The notes under the pieces were generated by a model. It was given only the letters and a program-made list of their open reading frames with translations, ran no database searches and was not told the DNA's origin. 64,000 nt of DNA, taken from positions 126,058,976-126,122,975 of the forward strand of contig NC_061116.1 in assembly GCF_002878395.1 (NCBI RefSeq). Reading direction: 5' to 3'. Shown piece by piece: positions 46,308 through 57,144 of this stretch. The translations under genes and the position numbers were made by a program. This DNA comes from Capsicum annuum (Eukaryota > Streptophyta > Magnoliopsida > Solanales > Solanaceae). The number at the start of each line of letters is the position of its first letter. The first letter of the stretch is position 1.

Positions 46308-47500
46308 TGAAAAATATGAAGTGGTATGTGGCTAATTTTGTGGCTAAGTGCATAGTGTGTTAGCAAGTAAAGGTAGAGCCCTTGAGGCCCGGTGGGTCTA
46401 CTCAAGAGATTGAACTGGCTGTGTGGAAATATGAGATAATTAATATGGATTTTATTACTGGTCTTCCACGATCTCTCTAGCAATTTGATTCAATTTGGGT
46501 CATCGTGGATAGGATGACTAAGTTTTCTCACTTTTTACCAGTGAGGTCTAATTTCTCTCATGTGGATTTTGCCAAGTTGTTGATCGAGAAGATCGTGAAG
46601 TTGCATGGTACTCTAGTTTCCATCATATTTGATCGAGGTACTTAGTTCTCATCCCACTTTTGGGATGTCATTCCAGGGAGGTTTGGGTTCTAAGGTGGCC
46701 CTTAGTATCACTTTCCACCTGCAGACGGATGGGCAAGCGAAAAGGACAATTCAGGTCTAGGTAGATATGCTTCGAGCTTGTGTTTTTTATTTTAGGGGTT
46801 GTTGGTTGACCACCTGCCTCTCATAGAATTTTCCTACAACAATAGTTATCACTCCAGCATTGGTATGGCTCCATTTGAGCCTAATATGGTAGGAGTTGTC
46901 GATCTCCAATTAGTGGTTTGAGGTTGGTGAAGATAAGTTGTTTGGTCTTGATTTAGTTCACCAAGTCATGAAGAAGGTGATGGTGATTCAGGATAGACTT
47001 AAGGCCACCCAAAGTAGCCAAAAGTCCTACACAAATGTGAGACGAAGGGAGTTGGAGTTTAGTGTTGGTGATTGGGTGTTTCTGAATGTGTCCCCATGAA
47101 GGAAGTGATGTAGTTTAGTAAGAAAGGGAAGCTCAGTCTCCGTTATGTTGGTTTATACATGGTTTTGAAGCGGGTTGGTAATATAGCCTATGAATTGGAG
47201 TTGCCCTCTAGTTTGAGCTCTATTCATTTGGTGTTTTATTTTTCAATGTTGAGAAAGTACGTGAGTGATCCTTCAACAGTTGTTCGTTTGGAGGAGGTGG
47301 GTATTTCAGATTCTTTGTCTTATGAGGAAGTCCTGGTTGAAATTTGTGATTAGTTAGTCCGTTGGTTGCGAACCAAGGATGTGGCATTAGTAAAGGTTCT
47401 TTAGAGAAACCAAAATATTGAAGAAGCTACGTGGGAAGCCGAGGAGTACATGAAGTCCAAGTATCCATTCTTGTTTCCCATTTTTGATAATTGTTCTTGA
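46308..47500 (+). pseudogene. pol: Host chromovirus integrase core and chromodomain
   Basis: Zinc-domain remnant (NFVAKC…, stop), then INMDFITGLPRS (first Asp kept) and SIIFDRGT (second Asp kept). The catalytic Glu codon is now Lys (46740-46742, in GQAKRTIQ). PLIEFSYNNSYHSSIGMAPF follows. At the C-terminus are VLKRVGNIAYELELPSSL and SMLRKYVSDPS (47159-47353), then a chromodomain, VALVKVL and EEATWEAEEYM, ending at the stop 47498-47500. Multiple frameshifts. The chromodomain marks a chromovirus. Confidence 0.87.
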
Positions 47501-47668
47501 GGTATGAATATTCCTTAACATCTTTGTGTTTTTTAACTTTGTTAAAGGAAATGGTGATTTCCTTGGCATCTTTGTTTTTAGTCTTTGTTAAGGGTAAGAG
47601 TAGTGGTATGTGGATGTCCAATCGTGCTAATAAATTCATTATCTTATCGTTCGAGGATGAATAATCTT

Positions 47669-47682
47669 GGGGAGGGGGGAGA
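47669..47682 (+). other. Polypurine tract of the host chromovirus
   Basis: ggggaggggggaga, followed by the LTR start, here mutated from TGTAACGC to attaacgc. Confidence 0.85.
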
Positions 47683-48317
47683 ATTAACGCTCGGATTTTT
47701 GGTCCTTGAATTTTTCTGAGTTTTGAGGTCACTACCTTGACTACGACTATACCCTATGAGTCATTGGGTAACTTTACAAGTGGTACCAGTCAAGTCATAG
47801 GGCCAACAATTTTTAGGGGTCTTTGAGACAATCTTGGTTATGACTTGTCGTGAAGAGTCGTAAGGAGTAGCTATGAATCAATGGTTGACCCGTAGTCAAT
47901 AACGACACTTTTTCAGCTTTTAAGTTAAGGGCATTTTGGATATTTCCCCTCTTACCCAAATTGAAACCCACGTCTTATAACCCCTTTTGGGTGTCATTAG
48001 CACTCAGAAACAAATCAAAGTAACTTCTCAAACACTCCAAAAGGATCTTTAAATTCCCTCGAACAAGTCAAGCTAGGGTTTCATCAAGTTGGTCATCTAA
48101 GGGATCAAGGGTCGATTTCTCTCCAAATTTCTTGGTATTAAGGCATGTTATTCTTCCCTCATTGTCAATTTGTTAAAAGCATATGTTTTAAAGTATTGTT
48201 CATGAGTATTCATGTTGGTTTTATGGCAAGGGTTGAAGGTTTTTTATGCTTGTTTCTGAGCAATGTTTTCCCATGATTTATGTATGATTAATCATGCTTT
48301 AATTATGGTTTTTAACT
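47683..48317 (+). repeat. 3' LTR of the host chromovirus, 5' part only
   Basis: Matches 19153-20070 apart from a deletion of about 290 bp near its start. It stops at 48317, where another element inserted, and does not resume before 64000. Confidence 0.87.
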
Positions 48318-49004
48318 TGATTCAAGCATGACGAGCACAAAGAGTGCATGGTCTTGTAGAAGTTTCAAGTTTCAGATTTTTTTCAAGTGATTGAAGACCT
48401 TTTAGAAGCCTTTTCAAAACCTTGTCCAAGTGAAGAAAGGAAGAGGGTTCCCACACTCAAGAGACACCTCAAGTGAAGGTTAATGAAGACATTTTACACT
48501 CCAAAATGACACTCAAGAGGCGCCTCCTTTAAGCTCTCATTAAGGGCATTTTTGTCATTTGGCATGTAATAGTATAAATAGACCATTTCTTCACTCTTTT
48601 CATTAGACTTTGATGAATTGAAATTGAGTATTACTCTTTGTGTAGTTTATTTTCTTAGTATAGGGCCTGGATAAGCCATCTTAGTGTAGGTCTTGGAAAA
48701 GATATCAAAAAACTTGAGAGTTTAATACAATTGATGGATTTCATTTGTGTTGACATTTGGCAAGAAAGGTGTGATTGAGGAAGTGTGAGTCCTTTGGTCC
48801 ACCTAAGAGGAAGGTTTGAGCTTCTATTGGTGAGGTGTGATTGATGGTTTGATACACCATCTTTTGTTAATCACTTGGTAGGAGTAAAGGTCTTTCTATT
48901 ATCTTTACATTTTATGCATTCTTCTTCATCTCCCTTTCTTCTAGTTGCTGTTTTTTAATTCCTCTTGTGTCCATTTTCGTGTTTATCCTTGCTTTAGTCT
49001 ATCA
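48318..49004 (+). repeat. 5' LTR of element B
   Basis: 687 bp, tgattcaag…tctatca. TATA box tataaata at 48573-48580, conserved at 53142-53149. Confidence 0.87.
48573..48580 (+). promoter_or_regulatory. TATA box of element B LTR
   Basis: tataaata in gtaatagtataaatagac. The same phrase, on the other strand, is in both LTRs of the element at 59199 (59610-59617 and 63198-63205). Confidence 0.7.
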
Positions 49005-49006
49005 TT

Positions 49007-49018
49007 TGGTATCAAAGC
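49007..49018 (+). other. Primer-binding site of element B
   Basis: TGGTATCAAAGC, one mismatch from the initiator-Met PBS, two bases after the LTR. Confidence 0.85.
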
Positions 49019-50245
49019 CATGTATTAGAGTTGTTCCCACAACTCAAAGTCTTGGATCTAAGAAAATCTCAACAAAAAGAGTGTAGAAAATCGAAAATCT
49101 CACAAAAAAAATTGTAAACCCGTTTTTGTTTTTTGACAGATTTTTAAATCTTAGATCTACATGTTTTTATTGTGTTTTGTTGGTTTCTTGTGTTAGATTC
49201 TTGTTCTCTAACACCTAGGGAGTCTAGATCTACACTTGGAACAAGATTTGGTTGAGTTTGAGCTAAGAACCTCCATGGATATGGTGTTTTTGAAGCATTT
49301 AAGCTAGATCCGAAATTGGGCTTGTGATTTGGACGAATTTTGTGGCTGATTTTTACATGTTTGAGTTCACCTTGGCCTAAGGAACCTAGATCTACAAAAA
49401 ATCCAGATTTGGAGTTCATTTGGTTAGGGGTCAAACTTTGGTCAACTCTTAAATATTCATCTTGTTCTTCCATGTTCATCAAGTCTTGCTAAAGAAGAAT
49501 ATTCAAAGAGTGTGTTTGATCCAAAAAAGGAGAAGAAAGGGAGTGTACTTGGTGTTTGTGAAAGAATATTCCTTGGCATATTCATTGTTATCCAAAAGAA
49601 AGAAGAGACAAAGGGAATAATCAAGTACAATTGAAAGTACAAGGGGGGACCAATCCATTTTGAATTCATTTGAAGCTCCCAAAAGAGCTCCAAACCTTCA
49701 ATTTTCCCTCCCAAACAAAAATTCTTCTTCTCAAGGGTGTTCTAGGCTGATACTTGAAAATTTTGGGTGAAAATTTTTGAAAACTCAACGTCCAATCATT
49801 AAATGCCACATCATCATAGTTCAACGGTCAATTTAAGTTCTTAGATAGATTCCTAGTTTCTATTTTTTTATTCTAGTTTCTTATAAGTTAATTCTATCCC
49901 TAATTCATAACCTAGTAAGTACCTACTAGTTTGGTAATTAGATTAGAGTCCATTCATTTCGTGTCTTCGATTTTTGTGTGCTTTTCTCTTTTTAAAGTCG
50001 TAGTATTTTGTTGGTTCAAGTTTGTGCATCACTTTATTTGAGTCATTTCAAACAAAGATTGATTCCGAACTAAATCTTGTCACTACTCAAGTAACTTGCC
50101 AAGTATTGTCAATTATTCAACACTTGTGACGCCAAGTGTGAGGTGAGGTTGAGTGAGAGTGTGGTGAGGCTTTTGAACTAACTTGTTTGCTCGTTTTGTA
50201 GGTTGTGTTTCTTTCTATTTTTTTGTTCTTTTAGGTACATTTGCC
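49019..50245 (+). other. Leader of element B
   Basis: 1.23-kb untranslated leader. Shared with the leaders of elements A and C in the same order: 'gatctaagaaaatctcaaca' near the PBS (B and C), ccacatcatca (49806-49816), the 'tagtaagtacctactag' region, then 'gtcgtagtatttt'. Confidence 0.65.
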
Positions 50246-50569
50246 ATGGAATCTGAAGGTACTACTTCCTAACTTTTGGGAAATGATGCTATTGGAGCCT
50301 TGATGGCTTGGTTTGAGGCCTATGCAGGAGAAATGAAGAGTGATAATGATGCCTTGATGAGGGAAAGAAAGAATGATAATGATCCCTTGAGAAGTAATAT
50401 GGATTCTATGAGGAGTGAAATGGTATCCTTGACGGGTGGTATGATTAGAATGAAAGCGAGGGTTGATAGATTATATCCACCAAAGCCTCTACAAAATTTA
50501 AACCACCAAGTCCCAAATCCACTTTACCAAGGACACTACACTCCACAAAATCCCATGCCACAAATCTAA
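50246..50569 (+). pseudogene. Element B gag-like N-terminal ORF
   Basis: ATG at 50246, TAA at codon 9 (50270-50272), then an open frame: LGNDAIGALMAWFEA, a Lys/Asp/Met-rich helical stretch, and GGMIRMKARVDRLYPPKP. It resembles the short coiled N-terminus of some Ty3/gypsy gag proteins; that is a guess. The element at 59199 has the homologous ORF with a stop at the same codon. Confidence 0.55.
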
Positions 50570-50590
50570 ATACATCACCAATGTAATCCA

Positions 50591-52885
50591 ATGCCTCCTC
50601 CCAAAGATCCACTAAACAAAAATCACCCTATACAACTAAGAGAAGAGATGGTGATAGAATGTGAGTGTGATGAGGTCGGTTTTCAAGATGGAGAGAAGCT
50701 TGATATTGAGATACAAAAAGAGTGTGAAGAAAAGAAGGAAAGGGAAAAGGAAACCATGGGTAGTGAAGTAGAAAAGGGAAATAAATGCTTGATTGTGGAT
50801 CTTGTCCACAAAGAACCCTTGTTACTTCCTAACCCAAAAGTTAAAATTTTGCCTAGTATTTTCTCTTTTCATGTGCAGGTTCAAGACCCTAGTAGTCCCA
50901 AGGAGAAGCCCAAGGAGGTTCCTTTCAAGTCTTTGATCGAAAGTCCCAATTTTGGGATAAATGATGAAGAAGTGAGTCCAAAGAAAAGCTTGACATATTC
51001 CCTTGTAATGTGGAGCATGAAGGCTGTCATGATACAAAACCAAGCGAAGAACACACTTCCCATGATCTACAAGGTAACAAAGCTATCTTCTACACCCCTA
51101 GAAACTTGAATTGTTATGATGTGGCTAGTAGTGGCCAAAGTGGTGTAGTTTCAGATTTGCTTAGTAAAGAAGTGTATGAATCTTCCTTTTGTGATACTCT
51201 TGGTGTTGTTAGGTTGCATAAGGACCAAACTCTTATTGTGAGTACGCAAGCACTAGTTGATCCTTTAGATGACAAAATCAATTCTTTTCGTAAGAATGAT
51301 TTGTGTCCATATAGTGCTAGCACTTATAACTTGAATAAGGTTCCATTACCAAGTGGCAAGAATATTTACACACTAGTTGACCCTTTTGAAAACCAAGGTG
51401 AGTCTACATTAGTATGTGAGTTACCAACAACTAGTGAGGGTGCGCAAAATAATCAATCGGGTGAAGTTGACTTTGAATTGCTTGAATATGTAGGAAACCC
51501 AAGTTGTGATTGTTCTTGTGAACATGTTTTTGTGTGTGATCCCTTTTCTGTTCATGGTGATTTATATCTATGTGGGGATTACTCTCTTAAAATATAAAGT
51601 GGTGCATACTTAGAAATTTCATCTATTTTTTCTTTATGTGTTTCCTATGTTGAGCATCCTAGTGGTTATGAACTTTGAACTAGTGAGTACTTATATAAGG
51701 GTACCATAATTGAAGTTGATTTGTGTGACACCTTTCTCTACTCTTTATTTGCCTTTAATGATGTGTATGCTATTGTAGTGAGTATGTCTTTTAGATTGGG
51801 CGAAGCTTATGGGGAAAAAGAGTGTTGTCTAGATCCATGTCTAAGGCCACTCTTTCTATTTGACCCTGGTGCCAAGTATGGATATGATGATGCTGGCCCA
51901 CCCAACTTGTTGCTTGGTCTACATGACAAGCAAAGTATTATTCTTGAAAACCCGAGGGTAAATATGTCATTGTCGTCTTGGGATAATGCTTCTAAATGTG
52001 CATCCTTTCTTAACACACTTGTGCTTGAATTGAATGAATCCCAACTTGTGGATGCCAAATTGATGTTTAACTTGAAAGAAGGAAGCCATATATGTTTAAA
52101 TGACTTGATTACAACTTTATATGCTAAACCTATTGAATCAATTGGCATTCTTATATATGATAACACCTTGGATGATGCCTTTACACTTGATGCCTTTCTA
52201 TACTACCTCTTTGCTTATGATGATATCCATGAAAGTCATGTATTTGTTTTATGTAGGGTAGGAAATTTATTTGTTGGTTCATTTGGAGTTACAATTCTAT
52301 ATGTCTTTGATGGACCTTTGTAGTTTCCTTACGTCTTGATGCTTGCCTTAGCCGTATCCTTTGTGATGTTTGTGGTAAGTGTTTCATGATCATAACTAAG
52401 GATAGTTTGTTGTATTTACAAAGTTTACCTCCTTGGAGTTTTTGTTTGAACTTGTGTTTTGAAAACCATGACATTAACCTTGTTCATAGTGACATTGTGT
52501 ATGGAATTGTTGTGTGTAATGTCTTGGATAATTGTGAGTTGGATCCCTAAATAAAAGGGATGATTAGTCTCAGCTTATGCCCTTGGTTACTTTGACCCTT
52601 TGATCTCGGTGCATTCTTGAAGTATAGGAGGGATAGCCTCGAATTATGTCCATTCATTTTTGATATTGATCCTATTCACTTTCTTTGTGCTATTTATGCC
52701 AAGTCTTTCATGTAAAAAACAAAGGACCCATGGATGTATGTCAAGTGTGAGCAACCTAGGCTTAGCTATATAACTTGTGGTACTAATGCTAACCCTCCTC
52801 CCTTGAGGATTATGTTCTTGTTTTCCCTCTCTTTGGTTTTACAAGGCGTGAATTTGAGAACAAATTCCTTTCAAGATGGAGAGGA
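50591..52885 (+). pseudogene. Element B cargo ORF, broken; continues into the LTR
   Basis: Function unknown. The first piece (50591-51109) is acidic/lysine-rich (ECEEKKEREKETMGSE), then KCLIVDLVHKEPLLLPNP. Compared with the copy at 59199, one base is lost near 50990, and reading continues at 51010-51597 (NKAIFYTPRNLNCYDVASSG, LHKDQTL, ALVDPLDDKINSF, LCP; Cys-rich CDCSCEHVFVCD near the end). The next open piece, 51721-52323, holds two module starts (DTFLYSLFAFNDVY and DAFLYYLFAYDDIH) and LDPCLRPLFLFDPGAKYGY. A last module lies at 52560-52710. The C-terminus, 52734-52885, has KCEQP…LVLQG…NSFQDGEDD over the PPT. The frame stays open 160 bases into the LTR, to a stop at 53043-53045. Confidence 0.7.
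52871..52885 (+). other. Polypurine tract of element B, inside the cargo frame
   Basis: caagatggagagga, encoding QDGED in the cargo frame, immediately before the 3' LTR at 52886. Confidence 0.8.
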
Positions 52886-53207
52886 TGATACAAGAATGAA
52901 GAGCACAAAGAGTACACGGTCTTGTAGAAAGTTAAAGTTTCAGATTTTTTTTCAAGTAATTAAAGACCTTTTTGAAGCCATTTCAAAACCTTGTCAAAGC
53001 GAAGAAAGGAAGAGGGTTCCCACACTCAAGAGGCACCTCAAGTGAATGTTAATGAAGACATTTTACACTCCAAAATAACACTTAAGAGGAGCCTTCTTTA
53101 AACTCTCATTAAGGGCATTTTTGTCATTAGGCATGTAATAGTATAAATAGACAATTTCTACACTCTTTTCATTAGACTTTGATGAATTGAAATTGAGTAT
53201 TACTCTT
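52886..53207 (+). repeat. 3' LTR of element B, 5' part only
   Basis: Matches 48318-48640 and stops at 'tattactct' where the next element begins (tgtaagacc at 53208). Confidence 0.87.
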
Positions 53208-53774
53208 TGTAAGACCCAGCAAAATTCTCTCATAGTTTGAGCCTTAGAGCGTGTTCAGTGAAGTGTTAATCTGACCCTAAAAGGTTGAGAAGTGTCTTCT
53301 GAAGTGAGAAGTATTTTAAACCACGCAAAATTTCACTAATATCGAATTTTTGTCATATAGATAATTGAATAAGCTTTCTGTCAATTCCAAATTCACCCAA
53401 ATCCAACACTTGGGCAAAGAGTTAGAGCTATTTTAATGAGACAGTGTGCCACCTTGCACTTTAGCGTGTCACGGATCCAGCAAAATTGGCAATCGTCAAA
53501 ATCCAGTGAACCTCCACGATTATGGCGAATCGCGCCAAGGCTTAATTTCAGAGTTGTCAATTTCCAGTGCACCAACACGATTCCACCGTGTTGCGGTGCC
53601 TTTCCAGTTCGCAACCAAGGTGACAAAGCGATTTCCACCGCGTCGAGCCATCAAGCAGTTTTTCGATTATCTAATTTCCAGTGAGCTGGCGCGATTATGG
53701 TGCATCGCGCCAGCATGTAAAATCAAGATTTTTTAGTTTAATTCCAAGGGTAAAAAGGGTCTTTTCCCAACCCC

Positions 53775-53782
53775 TATATATA
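53775..53782 (+). promoter_or_regulatory. TATA box of the gag-only element LTR
   Basis: tatatata in cccctatatatactcc, repeated at 63782-63789 in the 3' LTR. Confidence 0.65.
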
Positions 53783-55604
53783 CTCCTTAACACGGGATTA
53801 GGCCTTATTTCACCTAAAATAGCATTGTTTTCTCTTAATTCTCTTCAAGAACAAGAGCTAGGGTTCCTAAATCAAGACCCCAATCATCAAGATCCTTCCG
53901 TTAACTTTTCAGAATCTCTCCAAGGGATTTCAAGAAAGAGTTTCTCTAAGGTATGTAGATGTTGATTCTTGGGTCCCTTTCATCCAAGAAGCTCAAGAGC
54001 CCTTTTCCAAAAATTCAAAGATTTTAGGTTTATGAGTTTTCATGATTCATGTGAGTTGAAATTGTTGTTCATGCTATTATTAAGTTTTGATTCATGGTTG
54101 TTTGTAAGGTTTTCAAGCTTTAACCCTAGTATTTGATACCCATGTGATGTTCATGACAAACCCTTTTCAAGTTGCTTGTTAAGTGATATGTTCATATCAA
54201 TTAAGTGAAATTGTTGAATAAGCAAAGCATGCTCCCCATATGCTTGATAAAATGCTTATGTGAATTAATTAGAGCCATTACAGCATGTTGACTAGAAATC
54301 CCCAATTGTGTGTAAGCCCATGTATGCCAAGTGTTTATTGAAAAGTCTTAGTGAATGAATTGTGGCATGATAGCATGAAATTCCCCAATTATGTGCTCTT
54401 TGATACACGCTAAGACTTTAATACATGCTAAGTGTTTGATGAATGAATTGTAACATAATAGTATGAAGTTTGCCAATTATGTGTTCTCTGGTACATGCCA
54501 AGACTTAAATATGTGTGAAGTGCTTGATGAAAGGTCTTGTTGAATGGAGTATGATCCAATAGCATGTCCCCCTATGTTATTACATGTTTAGGATTCCTAA
54601 ATGCTTGAAATGATTCCTTTGTGATTGTGATGGTGAATGATTGTCCATGATCTTGATTATTCAAGAATGGTTATGGTTTAATTTTATGTTATCGGGTCCT
54701 GGGGTTATTTATACCTAATAATTTAGCTGTTGTCTAGATCCTGTGTCAGTTTTCACGATAATTCCAATCGAGCCATAATTCTCAAAACTCAGCGAGTTGT
54801 AGAACTCTAAATTCTCAGACATATACAGAACTTAAAAAATCTTAGTAATCTCGATAATCATCGTATTCTCTGTATTGCTAGTAATCTAGCCTCAGTTTTC
54901 TACCTAGCTCAGATCTAGTAGTATTCAAGTGTTCAGTTCTGACCTCTGTAGTAATCGAGTACTCTATTCAAAGCTCAATGTCGTTTAGTCAGATAACGAG
55001 ATTCAGTAGTATTCCGTTAGATATGGAACACAGTGAATTCATCTTAACTCAGTCAGATCATTTAAGAAACATGATCAGTATCAGATTTAGTTTAGTTTTT
55101 GTTCAGTTAAGAATCAGTTCAGAGTCTTTCAGTTAGGAGTAAAAGCTAGCACCGAGCGAGGGTAGGGATGAAGGCTCCCCGTTAGAAATGCAGAGTCGTT
55201 AAGAGCAATCCCTAAACTTTAGAACTGTGTAGCCAGCGTAGGATGCAGGAGTCACCCGTCAGGAAAGGCTGGTCACCCGTCAGATAGGCTTGACTATTAT
55301 ATTGACTTAGGCTTGACTTTCTGCGAGGGTCACCCGTCAGATAGGCTTGACCGGAGAGCTCTTTACTCGTGGCACAGTATTGACACCCTTTCAGCTGGGG
55401 TAATAGGTTGTACCCTACCAGTTGAGATTCAGGGCATGTTGGTTAAGTGACTACTTCCCACAGTTACAGTTTCAGTATCAATCTTCAGAAATTAGGACTG
55501 TCAAATATAATCATCATCTATCTCAGTGAGGAACTCAGATAGTTCCATTGATTCATGACTACCTATCAGATAGGATTGGTCCTATATAAAGTTATTCAGT
55601 ATCA

Positions 55605-56148
55605 TATCTAAAGATCACCCATTAGATAGGCTTGTTCTTAGTCTCAGATTCAGTTGACTATTCTTGTTATTAGATCTAGAGATCACCCGTCAGATTGGCT
55701 TAATCTCAGTCTCAGATTCAATTGAGTATTCTTGTTATCAGATCTAGATATCATCCGTCAGATAGGCTTGATCTCAGTCTCATAGTTAGTTGAGTATTCT
55801 TGTTATCAGATCTAGATATTACCTGTCAGATAGGCTTTATCTCAGTCTTAGATTCAGTTGAGTATTCTTGTTATCAGATTTAGAGATCACCTATCAGATA
55901 GGCTTGATCTCAGTCTCAGATTTAGTTTAGTATTTTTGTTATCAGATCTAGAGATCATCCTTCAGATAGGCTTGATCTCAGTCTCAGATTTAGTTGAGTA
56001 TTCTTGTTATCAGATCTAGAGATCACCCGTTAGATAGGCTTGATCTCAGTCTCAGATTCAGTTGAGTATTCTTATTATCAGATCTAGAGATCACCTGTCA
56101 GATAGGCTTGATCTCAGTCTCAGATTCAGTTGAGTATTCTTGTTGTCA
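55605..56148. repeat. 68-bp tandem repeat, eight units, inside the LTR
   Basis: Unit starts (gatctaga) fall at 55673, 55741, 55809, 55877, 55945, 56013 and 56081, each exactly 68 apart, ending at 56148, with a more diverged unit before 55673. Each unit holds a variant of gatcacccgtcagataggc and ctcagtctcagattcagttg. Looser copies of 'tcacccgtcagataggcttg' continue upstream at about 55254-55350. Confidence 0.95.
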
Positions 56149-56924
56149 GATTCGGACATGATCATTTCTAATCATTGATAGTAGATTCTGCAATCATTCA
56201 TTAGAGAGGTTTAATCTTCGATGAAGTCAGTCGAGAGTAGAAAGCTCAGCTATCAGTCATTGATATGAGTAGATTTAGTTATTCAGTATCTCAGGAAATA
56301 GTAATGTGTTTAGATGACAGTAAAGCAGTATCCGAGTTTCAGTACTTTGAGTTGCAATGTTTTCAGTTATGGTTTGTGTATTTATGCATCCGTCCTCATT
56401 CAGTATTCTCATGATTATTCAGTTAAGTAATTGTTCATGCATAATCCTTTGCATTTTTCCTTACCTCATCTTCATACTCGGTACATCCCCATATTGACGC
56501 ATTTGTGCTATGGTGTTTTATTTGACACCATAGGTTCAAAGGCACGAGATCCAGAGTACCCTTAGCAGTTCAATCCTAGTCACCAGCAGTAGACATAGCA
56601 GTGAGTCCTCTTCAGTCGAGGATGATCCTTATTTTTTTATTATCGTATCAGACTTGGTTTATTTTCAGTAGACAGAGTTAGTTGGAGTCCTATAGAATCC
56701 ATAGTTTAGATAGATTAGAGGCTTTTTGGATAGATGTATCAGTATTCAGTTTTAAATTTTAAGTATTTTTAGATGTTTTGATCCTTATGGCTAATTTTTA
56801 CATTTATTGTCTATATTATGCAGTGTTCAGGTACAACTATCAGTAGAGGGTTGGCTTATGGTCCTTCGAGATCATGAGCATCGTGTGACATTCTAGTTCC
56901 AAAAAAATTGGGTCGTTAAAAACT

Positions 56925-56936
56925 TTGTATCAGAGC
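56925..56936 (+). other. Primer-binding site of the gag-only element
   Basis: TTGTATCAGAGC, one mismatch from the initiator-Met PBS, four bases after the LTR. Confidence 0.82.
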
Positions 56937-57144
56937 CTAAGGTCCAATAGTTTCCTAGGGAGTCTGAAAAGTCGCATCTAGTAGAGTCTTATGCATGGGT
57001 GTGTTGCACACCACATTTATATACAAGAGGCTATAAGATGTTTTTAGGAGCAGTTTCCCTTCTTTCAGTATTCATGTCATGTGAGTGAGCATGAGCTCGA
57101 GTTGATCCTCAATCTAATACCCCTCTTTCTTCCATTTATAAAGT

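Larger units (their letters stand above)
19153..48317 (+). mobile_element. Host Ty3/gypsy chromovirus, split by at least three insertions
   Basis: A plus-strand element: 5' LTR 19153-21339, PBS 21344-21355, gag 21554-22822, then the Athila-like insertion (22823-41234), protease/RT/RNase H/integrase N-terminus 41240-43484, a solo LTR (about 43485-46307), the rest of integrase with chromodomain 46308-47500, PPT 47669-47682 and the first 635 bp of the 3' LTR. That LTR is cut at 48318 by another element and does not resume inside the window, so the true right end and TSD are out of view. It is older than everything inside it. Confidence 0.9.
48318..53207 (+). mobile_element. Pol-less LTR element B with modular cargo ORF
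   Basis: Plus-strand element inserted in the host chromovirus 3' LTR. 5' LTR 48318-49004, PBS 49007-49018, leader 49019-50245, gag-like ORF 50246-50569, cargo ORF 50591-52885, PPT 52871-52885, and a 3' LTR (52886-53207) cut short by the element at 53208. No protease, RT, RNase H or integrase. It is the same family as the element at 59199 and more distantly related to the one at 31146. Confidence 0.87.
53208..56920 (+). repeat. 5' LTR of the gag-only element
   Basis: 3713 bp, starting tgtaagaccc and ending gttaaa (CA mutated). Its first part matches 58962-59198 and 63456-64000. TATA-like tatatata at 53775-53782, conserved at 63782-63789. It contains the 68-bp tandem array at 55605-56148. No gene is evident in the rest. 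Confidence 0.87.

Noticed and set aside
53436..53965. Overlapping plus-strand frames in the gag-only element LTR
   Set aside because: They overlap each other in different frames within an LTR, and the 3' copy at 63440-63957 does not preserve the first ones, as expected of chance frames.
55605..56148. CRISPR-like array
   Set aside because: The 68-bp units are contiguous with no unique spacers, lie inside a plant LTR and are ordinary tandem repeats.
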